Origin: Pseudarthrobacter sp. AL07
GTDB taxonomy: Bacteria > Actinomycetota > Actinomycetes > Actinomycetales > Micrococcaceae
Length of the DNA: 64,000 bases
Assembly: GCF_029960665.1 (NCBI RefSeq)
Contig: NZ_JASBRB010000009.1
Coordinates: 1-64,000 of the forward strand
Direction: 5' to 3'
Part shown: piece after piece, positions 1 through 8,093 of the stretch
Layout of the letters: every line of letters starts with the position of its first letter
Position numbering within the stretch: position 1 is the stretch's first letter
Made by a program: the position numbers and the translations under genes
The notes under the pieces: model-generated
The model's database searches: none
Seen by the model: only the letters and a program-made list of their open reading frames with translations
What the model was told of the DNA's origin: nothing

Positions 1-1062
1 GACACAGACCACCGAAACATAGCCCACGGTGGTACCCATCAGGATGGCACGGCGCGGAACGCCGCCCTTGGAGAGCTTGGTGAAGAACTTCGGCGCATCG
101 CCGTTGCGCGTGAGGGCAAACAGCATCCGCGAGGTGGTGTACAAGGCGGAGTTCAGGCAGGAGAGCACTGCGGTGAGGACGATGAAGTTCATGATGGTGG
201 ACACCGCCGGGATGCCCATGACGTCCAGCACGGCCGCATAGGGGCTCACCCCGACGCCCTCGGCATCCCACCTCTGGATCGCGACCACCACGAAGATCGA
301 GCCGACGTAGAAGGTCACCACCCGGGCCACGATGGAGCGCATGGCCTTCTTGACGGAACGCTCGGGGTCTTCCGACTCGGCGGCCGCGATCGTGATGATT
401 TCCGCCCCGGTGTAGAAAGCCACACAGGGAACGACGGCGGCCAGCACAGCTCCCCAGCCCAGCGGCGTGAACCCGCCGTGGTCAAACAGGTTGCCGATGC
501 CCGGGGTCGAGTCGGGCCACAGTCCGGTGATCCAGAGAACGCCCAGCCCCAGGAACAGGACGATGGCCACGACTTTGATGGAGCTGAACCAGTACTCGAA
601 TTCACCGAAGGAGCGGGCGGAAACCATGTTCGTGGCGCTTAGTACAACCATCAGGCCCAGGCTGAGCAGCCATAGCGGAACCATGGGGAACCACAGTTGG
701 ATGATCCGGCCGCCGGCAATCGCCTCGACGGCCACCACAATCACAAAGAAATACCAGTACATCCAGCCGGTAGCGAAGCCGGCCCGCTGCCCGAGTGCCT
801 GCCGTGCGTAGACGTAGAAAGATCCCACCACCGGACGCGCTACGGCCATTTCGGCCAGCATCCGCATGAGGAGCAAGGTGATAACGCCTGCGATCGCAAA
901 AGAGACGATGGCTGCAGGGCCGGTACTGCTGATCACAACGCCACTGCCGACGAACAGCCCGGCACCGATGACGCCCCCAATGGCGATCAGGTTCATATGT
1001 CTGTTCTTGAGGCCCTTGCTGAGACCGGCGTTGTCGGCCTGCCGGGGTTCGGCTTGATACAC
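1..1062 (-). CDS. Amino-acid permease, APC superfamily (3' end outside window)
   Basis: Proton-coupled amino-acid uptake carrier of the GabP/AnsP/CycA group in the cytoplasmic membrane. The frame stays open for 354 codons from a GTG at 1062, with GGAGG at 1067-1071 four bases upstream, and runs off the left edge. Relatives are about 460-480 residues, so roughly a quarter (C-terminal) is missing. Residues 24-41 hold the signature first membrane segment, with GGVIGAGLFVGSG. An EMAVARPVVGSF stretch follows the second segment, and a PCVAFYTGAEI segment and a SEDPERSVKKA loop are also typical. The substrate cannot be decided from the visible part. It is divergent from the downstream hydrolase. Confidence 0.9.
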   Translation of the reverse strand, partial: MYQAEPRQADNAGLSKGLKNRHMNLIAIGGVIGAGLFVGSGVVISSTGPAAIVSFAIAGVITLLLMRMLAEMAVARPVVGSFYVYARQALGQRAGFATGWMYWYFFVIVVAVEAIAGGRIIQLWFPMVPLWLLSLGLMVVLSATNMVSARSFGEFEYWFSSIKVVAIVLFLGLGVLWITGLWPDSTPGIGNLFDHGGFTPLGWGAVLAAVVPCVAFYTGAEIITIAAAESEDPERSVKKAMRSIVARVVTFYVGSIFVVVAIQRWDAEGVGVSPYAAVLDVMGIPAVSTIMNFIVLTAVLSCLNSALYTTSRMLFALTRNGDAPKFFTKLSKGGVPRRAILMGTTVGYVSVVCV

Positions 1063-1412
1063 GTTTCCTCCAAGATGCTCTGACGAAACCCGTTGAAGTG
1101 CACTTCGGTGCCCGCGCCACGAAGCGCGAAGCCAGGTCCACCGGAGGTAGCAGTCCGCAATGATAGCTGCCGAGTGATACCAATCACTCCTCCTGGTGTA
1201 GCCATAAACCTACGGAGATGCTGGAGAAGTGCACAGTGCCAGATCAAATAAAAAAGAGGGAGCCAGCGTGAAGGCTTGGGTCCAAAAGGTCCAGCGATGG
1301 CTGCAATCGGGCCCGGAAACGCACGCTCCAGCACCCCCCGTGGCCTACGCGTTCCGATAGTGGAAGCCGCGGAAGCCATGGGCGGGGCCGGTGCAGCAGG
1401 AGTCCCAGGACC
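1063..1412. other. Intergenic region between divergent permease and hydrolase genes
   Basis: About 350 bases without a convincing large gene. It must hold the promoters of both divergent genes. It also contains one possible 30-codon ORF, described separately. I see no riboswitch-like fold, tRNA or strong dyad here. Confidence 0.5.
1268..1360 (+). CDS. Possible 30-residue small protein
   Basis: A GTG at 1268 is preceded by a purine-rich GAGGGAG about five bases upstream, a good ribosome-binding site. The short frame is basic and tryptophan-containing at its start (VKAWVQKVQRWLQ) and ends at TAG 1358-1360. The first half could form an amphipathic helix. It resembles no family I know, and it could be chance, because 30-codon frames are common in GC-rich DNA. 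The only argument for it is the ribosome-binding site. Confidence 0.2.
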   Translation: MKAWVQKVQRWLQSGPETHAPAPPVAYAFR

Positions 1413-1430
1413 GTGAATAAACTGAACCCC

Positions 1431-2081
1431 ATGGACACCCTCATTCACGACTTACGGGACATCACCATCCGCAGCATCTCCGTCAGCGAGATGAACAACA
1501 ACGTGTATCTGCTGACCGCGAAAGCCAGCGGTGCACAGCTGCTGATCGATGCCGCGGACGATCTTCAGGCCATCCAGGCGATGCTGGCGGACTCGGCCGC
1601 TGATACTGCGGCTGAACCCAAGCTGGCACTCATCGCCACCACGCACCAGCACTGGGACCATGTCCGCGCACTGCCGGCGTTGGTGGAAGCGACGGGCGCA
1701 CCCACAGCGGCTGGAACGGACGACGCCGACGCGCTGCCGATACCCGTGGACCGGTCCCTGGAGCACGGGGATACCTGCGCCGTGGACGGCTTCGAGCTCA
1801 CCGCCGTGCACCTGCGCGGCCATACCCCGGGATCGATCGCGTATGTGTACCAGGACCCGGATGGGGCTGCCCACATCTTCAGCGGGGATTCATTGTTCCC
1901 GGGCGGCGTGGGCAACACCCAGCAGGATCCTGAGCGGTTCACGTCCCTGCTGGACGACGTCAACGCGCGGTTGTTCGAGGCCTACCCAGACGACACCGTG
2001 GTGCACCCGGGCCATGGCAGCCCCACCACCCTGGGCGTGGAACGCCCGCATCTCGGGGAGTGGCGCGCCCGCGGTTGGTAG
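1431..2081 (+). CDS. Metallo-beta-lactamase-fold hydrolase (glyoxalase II-like)
   Basis: A cytoplasmic binuclear-zinc hydrolase of the MBL superfamily, resembling hydroxyacylglutathione hydrolase-type proteins. The metal motif THQHWDH is at residues 71-77. The further ligands are visible as LRGHTPGS, the Asp of FSGDSLFPGG and the late VVHPGHG. Length is 216 residues, usual for a single-domain MBL protein. I chose ATG 1431; a GTG at 1413 would add six residues, and neither has a clear ribosome-binding site. The substrate is unknown. The gene converges on the DEAD-box helicase. Confidence 0.8.
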   Translation: MDTLIHDLRDITIRSISVSEMNNNVYLLTAKASGAQLLIDAADDLQAIQAMLADSAADTAAEPKLALIATTHQHWDHVRALPALVEATGAPTAAGTDDADALPIPVDRSLEHGDTCAVDGFELTAVHLRGHTPGSIAYVYQDPDGAAHIFSGDSLFPGGVGNTQQDPERFTSLLDDVNARLFEAYPDDTVVHPGHGSPTTLGVERPHLGEWRARGW

Positions 2082-2108
2082 GGCTTACGGCGATCGAGCC
2101 TACGTAAA

Positions 2109-2153
2109 GGTTTCGCTCCCCAATCGCCCGGTGGTTGAGCGGGGAGCGAAACC
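2109..2153. terminator. Long inverted repeat between convergent genes (bidirectional terminator)
   Basis: Perfect 13-bp arms, GGTTTCGCTCCCC (2109-2121) and its complement (2141-2153), around a 19-base loop. The loop contains GGTGGTTGAGC, also seen in the hairpin at 35699-35747, so it looks like a dispersed palindromic repeat. It lies between the hydrolase stop (2081) and the helicase stop (2167). Confidence 0.6.
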
Positions 2154-2166
2154 GAGGTAGTGCTGA

Positions 2167-4095
2167 CTAGCGGCTGCGGCGTTCGTTCGAGGCCGGAGCC
2201 GACGCGCGGCGGGGACCGCTGCGTGCCGGACGGCCACTGCCGCCACCGTTGCCGCCACCGTTACCGGCGTACGAGCCACCGGACGTGCCGCCGGTGTTGG
2301 AGGACCAAACAGCCTTGTTGCCGCCGTTGCCGGAGTTACCCGTTGAGGCACCGGCGCGCTGGCCGGATCCACCCGTGCGTGCACCGGCACCCGCAGTGCG
2401 GGCTCCGGCTGCGCGCTGGCCCGTTGCCGGACGTCCGCCGCGCTGTCCGCCGGTGGTAGCCGGGCGGCCCGTGCCGCCACGGGGAGCATCGCTGCGGGTA
2501 ACGCGTGAATCTGCACGGCCGTCTGAACCGCGGCCAGCCGCTGAACGGCCACCTGCTGCGGGGACGTCGTTGCGGTGCGTGGAGCCGGTGGCCCCGTGGC
2601 CGCGGGAGTTGCGGCGAGCAGCAGCTGCCGCAATGGCGCGGTCCTCGTTCTGCTCAGCTACACGGTCAAATGCTGCGCGTGCCTCGGTGCGGCCTTCATA
2701 GGCGACAGCGCGGCGCTCGGCGCGGGGAAGATCGGAGCGCGTCGGCTCAGCGGAGACGCGTCCACGTCCACCACGGCCGCCACGGCCACCGGCGGTGGGC
2801 CCTTCCTGGCTGCGGCGGGCGCGCTTGCGCTCGGCGTTGGCACCCGTGGAGGTGCCGCCACCCTGCTGTGCGGACTTCTTGGCGAGAAGAGCGGCACGGG
2901 TGCGCGGATCGATCTTGTCTGCCATTTCGCCCACGAGTTCGGCAACCAACGGGGAGTTGGCGGTGACGCGCTCGAAGTTGACCTCGACGCCGGCAGCCTT
3001 CATCAGCTTCTTGACGTCGGACTGCTGCTCCGGGAGGGTCAGCGTGACAACAGTGCCATCCGAACCTGCGCGGGCCGTACGGCCTGAGCGGTGGAGGTAT
3101 GCCTTGTGCTCTGTGGGCGGATCCACGTGGATTACCAGTTCGACGTCGTCCACGTGGACGCCGCGGGCCGCGACGTCGGTGGCTACCAGGACGCGGACGT
3201 CACCGGAGGAAAACTCGGCCAGGTTGCGGTCACGGGCGTTCTGCGAGAGGTTGCCGTGCAGATCGACGGCGGGGATCCCGGCGTCGGTCAGGGTTTTGGC
3301 CAGCTTGCGGGCGTGGTGCTTGGTCCGCATGAAGAGGACGCGGCGGCCGGCGCCGGAGGCGAGCTCGAAGATCAGCTGCTTCTTGACGGTCTGGTCGTTG
3401 ACCACCAGGACGTGGTGCTCCATGGTGGTCACGGCGGCCTGTGACTCGTCTACCGCGTGGGTCAGCGGGTTGGACAGGTAACGCTGGACGATCTTGTCCA
3501 CGCCGTTGTCCAGGGTCGCCGAGAACAGCAGGCGTTGGCCCTGGCTGGGGGTCATGTCCATGAGCTTCTTGACCACCGGGAGGAAGCCGAGGTCGGCCAT
3601 GTGGTCGGCCTCGTCCAGCACGGTGATCTCGACGCCTTCGAGGGTCAGGATGCGCTGGCGGATCAGGTCCTCCAGGCGGCCCGGGCAGGCGATGACGATG
3701 TCGACGCCGGCGCGCAGGGCCTTTTCCTGGCGGGCCTGGGAGATGCCGCCGTAGATCACGGTGGTGGTCAGGCCCATGGCCTTGGCCATCGGCTCGATGG
3801 TGGCGTTGATCTGGGTGGCCAGCTCGCGGGTCGGTGCGAGGACCAGGCCCATGGGGCGGCCGGGCTTGCGGAAGTGCTTGGCTTCCCGCTCAGCGAGTCG
3901 TGCTACAAGCGGGATGGCGAAAGCGATGGTCTTGCCGGAGCCGGTGCGGCCGCGGCCCAGGACGTCGCGTCCGGCCAAGGTGTCCGGAAGGGTCTTGACC
4001 TGGATGGGGAACGGCTCAACGATCCCTTGGGCGGTGAGGGTGTCGGCAAGTTCTTTGGGCGTGCCGAGGGCAGCAAAAGTAGTCATATATTTCAT
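2167..4095 (-). CDS. DEAD-box ATP-dependent RNA helicase (RhlE/CsdA type)
   Basis: An RNA helicase likely to act in RNA turnover, ribosome assembly or cold adaptation. The 642 residues hold the Q motif region (FPIQ, about 29-32), Walker A TGSGKT (51-56), PTRELA, the DEAD box in VLDEADHMADLGF, SAT in LLFSATLDN, and the C-terminal HRSGRTARAG. From about residue 400 the protein is a disordered, Gly/Arg-rich tail with RGG-like runs, usual for RNA-binding tails in actinobacterial DEAD proteins. The start is 4095 or, nine bases further in, the ATG at 4086; ribosome-binding sites are weak for both. A 5' leader of over 200 bases carries an intrinsic terminator, so expression is probably attenuated. 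Confidence 0.92.
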   Translation of the reverse strand: MKYMTTFAALGTPKELADTLTAQGIVEPFPIQVKTLPDTLAGRDVLGRGRTGSGKTIAFAIPLVARLAEREAKHFRKPGRPMGLVLAPTRELATQINATIEPMAKAMGLTTTVIYGGISQARQEKALRAGVDIVIACPGRLEDLIRQRILTLEGVEITVLDEADHMADLGFLPVVKKLMDMTPSQGQRLLFSATLDNGVDKIVQRYLSNPLTHAVDESQAAVTTMEHHVLVVNDQTVKKQLIFELASGAGRRVLFMRTKHHARKLAKTLTDAGIPAVDLHGNLSQNARDRNLAEFSSGDVRVLVATDVAARGVHVDDVELVIHVDPPTEHKAYLHRSGRTARAGSDGTVVTLTLPEQQSDVKKLMKAAGVEVNFERVTANSPLVAELVGEMADKIDPRTRAALLAKKSAQQGGGTSTGANAERKRARRSQEGPTAGGRGGRGGRGRVSAEPTRSDLPRAERRAVAYEGRTEARAAFDRVAEQNEDRAIAAAAARRNSRGHGATGSTHRNDVPAAGGRSAAGRGSDGRADSRVTRSDAPRGGTGRPATTGGQRGGRPATGQRAAGARTAGAGARTGGSGQRAGASTGNSGNGGNKAVWSSNTGGTSGGSYAGNGGGNGGGSGRPARSGPRRASAPASNERRSR

Positions 4096-4230
4096 GGTCT
4101 TTCAGGCGGTATCCATGCGGATATCGGCCCCCGATGCCGGTTGGCTCAAGGGTTTCGCCGAAGAAAAGTCAGGTGATCAACCGTGCTGCTGCCCAATTCA
4201 GGGCGGCGGCTGGGACCAAATGGAACGCGT

Positions 4231-4323
4231 TCATCGACGCAGGATGTGCCTCTCACATGAAAAAACCCGCTTTCCCAAATCAAGGGACTCCGATTTAAGG
4301 AGCAAGCGGGCATCACTGCACAT
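4231..4323 (-). CDS. Possible leader peptide of the DEAD-box helicase
   Basis: A 30-codon frame begins with ATG 4323-4321 and stops at TGA 4233-4231, in the helicase 5' leader. It runs straight through the terminator hairpin at 4259-4311, so a translating ribosome would unfold that hairpin. The first residues are MCSDARLLLK. A weak GGA lies five bases upstream. A six-codon frame (MELDVQ) overlaps its start in another phase. This is a candidate only: no family match, and the ribosome-binding site is poor. Confidence 0.3.
   Translation of the reverse strand: MCSDARLLLKSESLDLGKRVFSCERHILRR
4259..4311 (-). terminator. Intrinsic terminator/attenuator in the DEAD-box helicase leader
   Basis: Read on the minus strand, GCCCGCTT (4311-4304) pairs with AAGCGGGT (4272-4265), followed by a run of six T. 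Inside, CTTAAATC pairs with GATTTGGG (two G-T wobbles), giving one long hairpin. Alternative small hairpins, CTCC/GGAG and TCCC/GGGA, compete with it. It lies about 165 bases upstream of the helicase start and downstream of a good -10 element, so it is placed to stop transcription before the gene. Confidence 0.7.
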
Positions 4324-4334
4324 CAAGTTCCATA

Positions 4335-4340
4335 AGCGTA
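4335..4340 (-). promoter_or_regulatory. Extended -10 element for the helicase leader transcript
   Basis: On the minus strand TGG-TACGCT forms an extended -10. A TTGAAA lies 21 bases upstream, too far for a standard -35. Transcription would start around 4325-4330, just before the possible leader ATG at 4323. Confidence 0.4.
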
Positions 4341-4428
4341 CCATCCCTGCGCCCGGGCCTCTTTCAAATACGTGGTGCAGGAGGTGCAGGCGTTGCCTTT
4401 GCGTGCCCGGCAGGCGCAGGCTTGAGGC

Positions 4429-5154
4429 ATGACTCAACAGGGTGCGGACCACCACCACACAACGGACGACGGCGGCACCCTGCTTGGGGATGCACCCCAG
4501 CGCAGTGCCGCCGAAGTATGGGACGAAAGGTACCGGAGCAAGCCGAAATTCTGGAGCGGGAAACCCAACCCGCAACTGGTCCGCGAAGGCGCGGGACTCA
4601 GGCCGGGCAAGGCCCTGGACCTGGGCTGCGGCGAAGGGGCCGACGCCATCTGGCTGGCCCAGCAGGGCTGGACCGTCACCGCCGTCGACGTTTCCGCCGT
4701 CGCCCTGGAACGGGCGCTCGGCCATGAAAAGGCGGCCCTGGACCGGGAGAGCATGCACGCCGAGGGAGCGGGTGAAATTGCCAGCCGCATCCACTGGGAA
4801 CAGTGTGATCTGGAGGAGTGGCAGCCCGCGGCAACGTTTGATCTGGTGTCCTCCCAGTTCCTGCATTCCCCGCATCTGGCGTGGCAGGGTCCGCTGCGGA
4901 CGGCGGCTGCGGCGGTCAAGCCGGGCGGCACGCTGCTGATCGTGGGCCATCATCCGCACCGCCTGCCCCCGTGGGGAAACCACACCAGAGCGGAGATGTT
5001 CTACACCCCGGCGCAGCTCGTGACGGAGCTCGGCCTGGACTCGCCGGACTGGCAGCTCGAGGTCAACACCACGCGGGAGCGGGCAGCGTCAGGTCCGGAC
5101 GGCGAGGAAGCCATCATCGGGGACACCGTACTCCGCGCCACCCGCCTGGCTTGA
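4429..5154 (+). CDS. Class I SAM-dependent methyltransferase
   Basis: A 241-residue cytoplasmic methyltransferase. The SAM-binding motif I is ALDLGCGEGADAIWLA from residue 62, followed by an acidic motif II end (VTAVDVSAVALERA) and a motif IV-like FDLVSSQFLHS. WDERY...FWSGKPNPQL near the N-terminus is typical of the thiopurine-methyltransferase-like/tellurite-resistance group of small methyltransferases. A His-rich start (ADHHHTT) is unusual but short. The substrate is unknown. It is divergent from the helicase; its stop codon overlaps the first arm of a palindromic repeat. Confidence 0.82.
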   Translation: MTQQGADHHHTTDDGGTLLGDAPQRSAAEVWDERYRSKPKFWSGKPNPQLVREGAGLRPGKALDLGCGEGADAIWLAQQGWTVTAVDVSAVALERALGHEKAALDRESMHAEGAGEIASRIHWEQCDLEEWQPAATFDLVSSQFLHSPHLAWQGPLRTAAAAVKPGGTLLIVGHHPHRLPPWGNHTRAEMFYTPAQLVTELGLDSPDWQLEVNTTRERAASGPDGEEAIIGDTVLRATRLA

Positions 5155-5216
5155 GTTTTTGTCCAGATAAAGCGCCTTCGCCAGGCATTGGACGGCATTA
5201 TGTGGACAAAAACTCC
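5153..5216. repeat. Palindromic repeat, copy 1 (bidirectional terminator)
   Basis: Arms of 18 bp at 5153-5170 (GAGTTTTTGTCCAGATAA) and 5198-5215 with one mismatch. The same palindrome, with a different loop, occurs at 48240-48304. Both copies sit between convergent genes and supply T-runs for both directions. Here they are the methyltransferase (stop 5154) and an MFS exporter (stop 5221). Confidence 0.75.
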
Positions 5217-5220
5217 GGGG

Positions 5221-6597
5221 TTAGCGCGAAACCCGCGGCGCCACCGCAACCGCGGCGCCGGCCACCACTGCCGTCAGTGCGAAAACCCCCGCGAACGATT
5301 CCGCCGTCGTCGTAAACGCGGCGAACACGATGCCCGTGGCAGCGAGCGCCAGCGCCCCGCCCAGCGAGTCCGAAATGGACATCGCCGAGCTGTTGAAACC
5401 CTCGTTTTCCTTGGTGGACATGGCGAGTGTCATCACGCTGAGCCGCGGATACAGCAGCCCCATGCCGCCGCCGGCGAAGAGCCAGCCGGCAATCGCGACG
5501 GCGGCAGGCCAGTGGAGTGCCGACGTCGCCAACGTGAGGAGGATGGCCCCCAGCAGGAGCGCTGAGCCGATGCGCACGGCCACCCGGTGCTGCAGCCGGG
5601 CGCCGAGGCGGCCCTGGATGGCGGCAGCGGCGGCCCACGACAACGCGCCTCCCGTGAGCGCCAGGCCAGCGAACGTCGGCGGGAACTGGTACTCCTCGAT
5701 CAACAGGTACGGCAAGTAAACTTCGGCGCCGAAAAACGCGGCAGACGCCAGTCCGCGGGTCAGGATCACACCGGGCAGGCCGCGGCGGGCGAGCAGTGTT
5801 CCGCGAGGTACCAGCGGACGTACGGCTACAAGAGCAATCGCGACGGCGGCCGCAGCCAGGAGTGCCGGCGCGGCGGTGAAGCCCGCGATTCTGACTCCGG
5901 CGGAGAGGTTCAGCCCCAGTACAGCGAGCGCGGCGAGCGCTGCCCACGCGAGCCGACCCAACGCCCAGGGCGGGACCGGGGCCTGCTCAGAGGGCCGGTC
6001 AATGCCGCGGAGCACCGGAACGATCATCACCACAGCGGGAACCACCAGCCCTACCACTCCCAGGAACACCCAGTGCCAGCTCAGGACTTCCGCCACGATG
6101 CCGGCCGCGAACGGGCCAACCAGGGACGGTATCACCCAGGCGGCGGAGAAGGCAGCGAAGATCCCGGGGTGCAGGACGGCCGGGTAGACGCGGGCCACCA
6201 CCACGTAGAGCGCAACAGTCAGAGCACCGCCACCGAGCCCCTGCACCAGGCGGCCGGCAACCAGAATGGGCATGGAAACGGCCGTGCCCGCGATGATCAG
6301 GCCCAGCACGAACAGGGCAACTGAGGCATACAGCGGGACGGTTGGCCCGCGCCGGTCCGACCAGTTTCCGGCCGCCACCATGCCGATCACGCCGGTTGCC
6401 AGCGGACCGGCGAACGCAAGGGCATACAGGCTGGCGCCGTCGAGTTCACGGCTGACGACGGGCATAATGGTGGTCACCGCGAGCGATTCGAACGCCGCGA
6501 GGAACACGAGGGCACACGCGCCGATGGTCACCCACAGGTACGGTCGCTGCAGGATCCCGGCCGTAGGGTCTGTCGTTGGGAGCGTGGAATCGCGCAT
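5221..6597 (-). CDS. MFS multidrug-type efflux transporter (DHA2-like)
   Basis: A polytopic inner-membrane exporter of 458 residues. The first segment carries FLAAFESLAVTTIMPVVSREL, and the loop 2-3 motif A is seen as GNWSDRRGP. A VAGRLVQGLGGGAL segment (motif B/C region) is typical of proton-driven drug exporters. About 13-14 hydrophobic segments follow to VAVAPRVSR. The ATG is one base beyond the stop of the upstream MFS gene (TAAcATG), so the two are co-transcribed. The substrate is not predictable from sequence. Confidence 0.85.
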   Translation of the reverse strand: MRDSTLPTTDPTAGILQRPYLWVTIGACALVFLAAFESLAVTTIMPVVSRELDGASLYALAFAGPLATGVIGMVAAGNWSDRRGPTVPLYASVALFVLGLIIAGTAVSMPILVAGRLVQGLGGGALTVALYVVVARVYPAVLHPGIFAAFSAAWVIPSLVGPFAAGIVAEVLSWHWVFLGVVGLVVPAVVMIVPVLRGIDRPSEQAPVPPWALGRLAWAALAALAVLGLNLSAGVRIAGFTAAPALLAAAAVAIALVAVRPLVPRGTLLARRGLPGVILTRGLASAAFFGAEVYLPYLLIEEYQFPPTFAGLALTGGALSWAAAAAIQGRLGARLQHRVAVRIGSALLLGAILLTLATSALHWPAAVAIAGWLFAGGGMGLLYPRLSVMTLAMSTKENEGFNSSAMSISDSLGGALALAATGIVFAAFTTTAESFAGVFALTAVVAGAAVAVAPRVSR

Positions 6598-6598
6598 G

Positions 6599-7939
6599 TT
6601 ATCGGCGCGGCTGGGTGGAGTCGCCGATGTAGCGGTTCCGGCCCGCTCGGTAGCCGAACACCGCCGCCAGCGAACCGACCACCAGGAACAGCACCCCGGC
6701 GGCGGTGAACGATCCCGTGGCCTGGTGCAGCTGGCCCACCATCAGCGTGCCGGTGGAACCCAGCCCGTAACCCACGCCCTGCATCATCCCGGACAGGTGC
6801 GCAGCGGTGTGCCCGTCGCGGGTCCGCAGCATGATCATGGTCAGGGCCACCGCGGTGAGGCTTCCCTGCCCCAGTCCCAGCAGCCCGGTCCACGCCCAGA
6901 TGAGTTCCAGGGGTCCGAAGATGCTCAGCGCAAACCCGCAGCCGGTCATCAGCGCCACCACCACAGCGATGGCGCGCTGGTCACGGAATCCCGCCGCCAG
7001 CGCCGGGGCAAACAGCGAGCCCAGCATCTGGAGCACGATCGAAAGTGAAACCATCAGTCCGGCCGTTCCGCCGTCCACGCCACGTTCGCGCAGGATCGGC
7101 GCCAGCCATGCAAAGACGCTGAAGGACATCATGGCCTGCAGCACCATAAAGATAGTCACCTGCCACGCCACCGCCGAACGCCACACATTGATGCCGAGGT
7201 GGCCGTCCTGGTGCCGGACAGGGTGCTGGCGCAGCGCCACCGGCAGGAACAGCAAAAGTACGACGGCGGCAGGAACCGCCCAGAACCACAGAGCCGAGGT
7301 CCACTCCCCCGTCGCCGCGAAGACGGGGTATGTAAAGCCGGCTCCGAGGGCGGCCGAGGCGCAGATGGCCGTGGTGTACAGCCCGCCCATGAGGCCCAAC
7401 CGGTGCGGGAAATCACGCTTCACCAGCCCCGGAAGTAGGACGTTGCACAAGGCGATGGCGGCACCGCAGGCGGCAGTTCCGGCCAGCAGGGTTGGGAGGT
7501 GGCCGGCACCTGGCACCAGGCCGCCGATGTCCGTGGGCCGCAGCAGCAGCCCTGCCGTGAGCACTGACATGGCGGCGAGCAGGACTCGTTCGGCTCCAAA
7601 CCGGCGGGCCAGCACGGGGGCCAGCGGCGCGAAGACGCCCAGTAGCGTGACGGGCACGGTGGTGAGCACCACGACGGCCCAGCCCGGCAGGCCGGCGTCG
7701 GACGTGATCTCCGGAAGAACCGCCGCGAAACTGGAGAAAACCGTGCGGAGGTTCAGCCCGATAAGAACCAGGCAGAGGCCCAAGTATGCCAGGGCGCGGC
7801 GGCTGCTCTGGGGGCTTTCCGGACCGCCTCCCGACTGGCCCGGAAGGCGCGTAGGGGCTGCTGGGGGGACGTCGTCGATTTCGGCGTCGACCAGCAGTCC
7901 AGGCACGTCAACGTTGTCAGCACGGGTCACGGGGACCAT
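6599..7939 (-). CDS. MFS transporter, CynX/NimT family
   Basis: A second major-facilitator protein, resembling cyanate/nitroimidazole-type transporters (CynX, NimT). It has the typical FSSFAAVLPEITSDAGLPGW after the first membrane segment and LLGVFAPLAPVLARRFG in the next. About 12 hydrophobic segments are seen. I place the start at ATG 7939 (MVPVTRADNVDVPG, about 446 residues); the frame stays open to 7990. It is the first gene of a two-gene MFS operon. Its role is probably export of a small organic acid or drug, which is inference. Confidence 0.82.
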   Translation of the reverse strand: MVPVTRADNVDVPGLLVDAEIDDVPPAAPTRLPGQSGGGPESPQSSRRALAYLGLCLVLIGLNLRTVFSSFAAVLPEITSDAGLPGWAVVVLTTVPVTLLGVFAPLAPVLARRFGAERVLLAAMSVLTAGLLLRPTDIGGLVPGAGHLPTLLAGTAACGAAIALCNVLLPGLVKRDFPHRLGLMGGLYTTAICASAALGAGFTYPVFAATGEWTSALWFWAVPAAVVLLLFLPVALRQHPVRHQDGHLGINVWRSAVAWQVTIFMVLQAMMSFSVFAWLAPILRERGVDGGTAGLMVSLSIVLQMLGSLFAPALAAGFRDQRAIAVVVALMTGCGFALSIFGPLELIWAWTGLLGLGQGSLTAVALTMIMLRTRDGHTAAHLSGMMQGVGYGLGSTGTLMVGQLHQATGSFTAAGVLFLVVGSLAAVFGYRAGRNRYIGDSTQPRR

Positions 7940-8093
7940 TCTGTCACCACGTTGTCTTGACCTGTGCTCACCCGCCCACGCTAAGTACACGGAATGTTAT
8001 CCACATAGGCCGGAAAAGGGCTGGCGGCCCGGCTGAGGCGAACTTACTTTGGGAACAGCACGCAATGTCCAGCCACAACATTCTGGAGAAACC

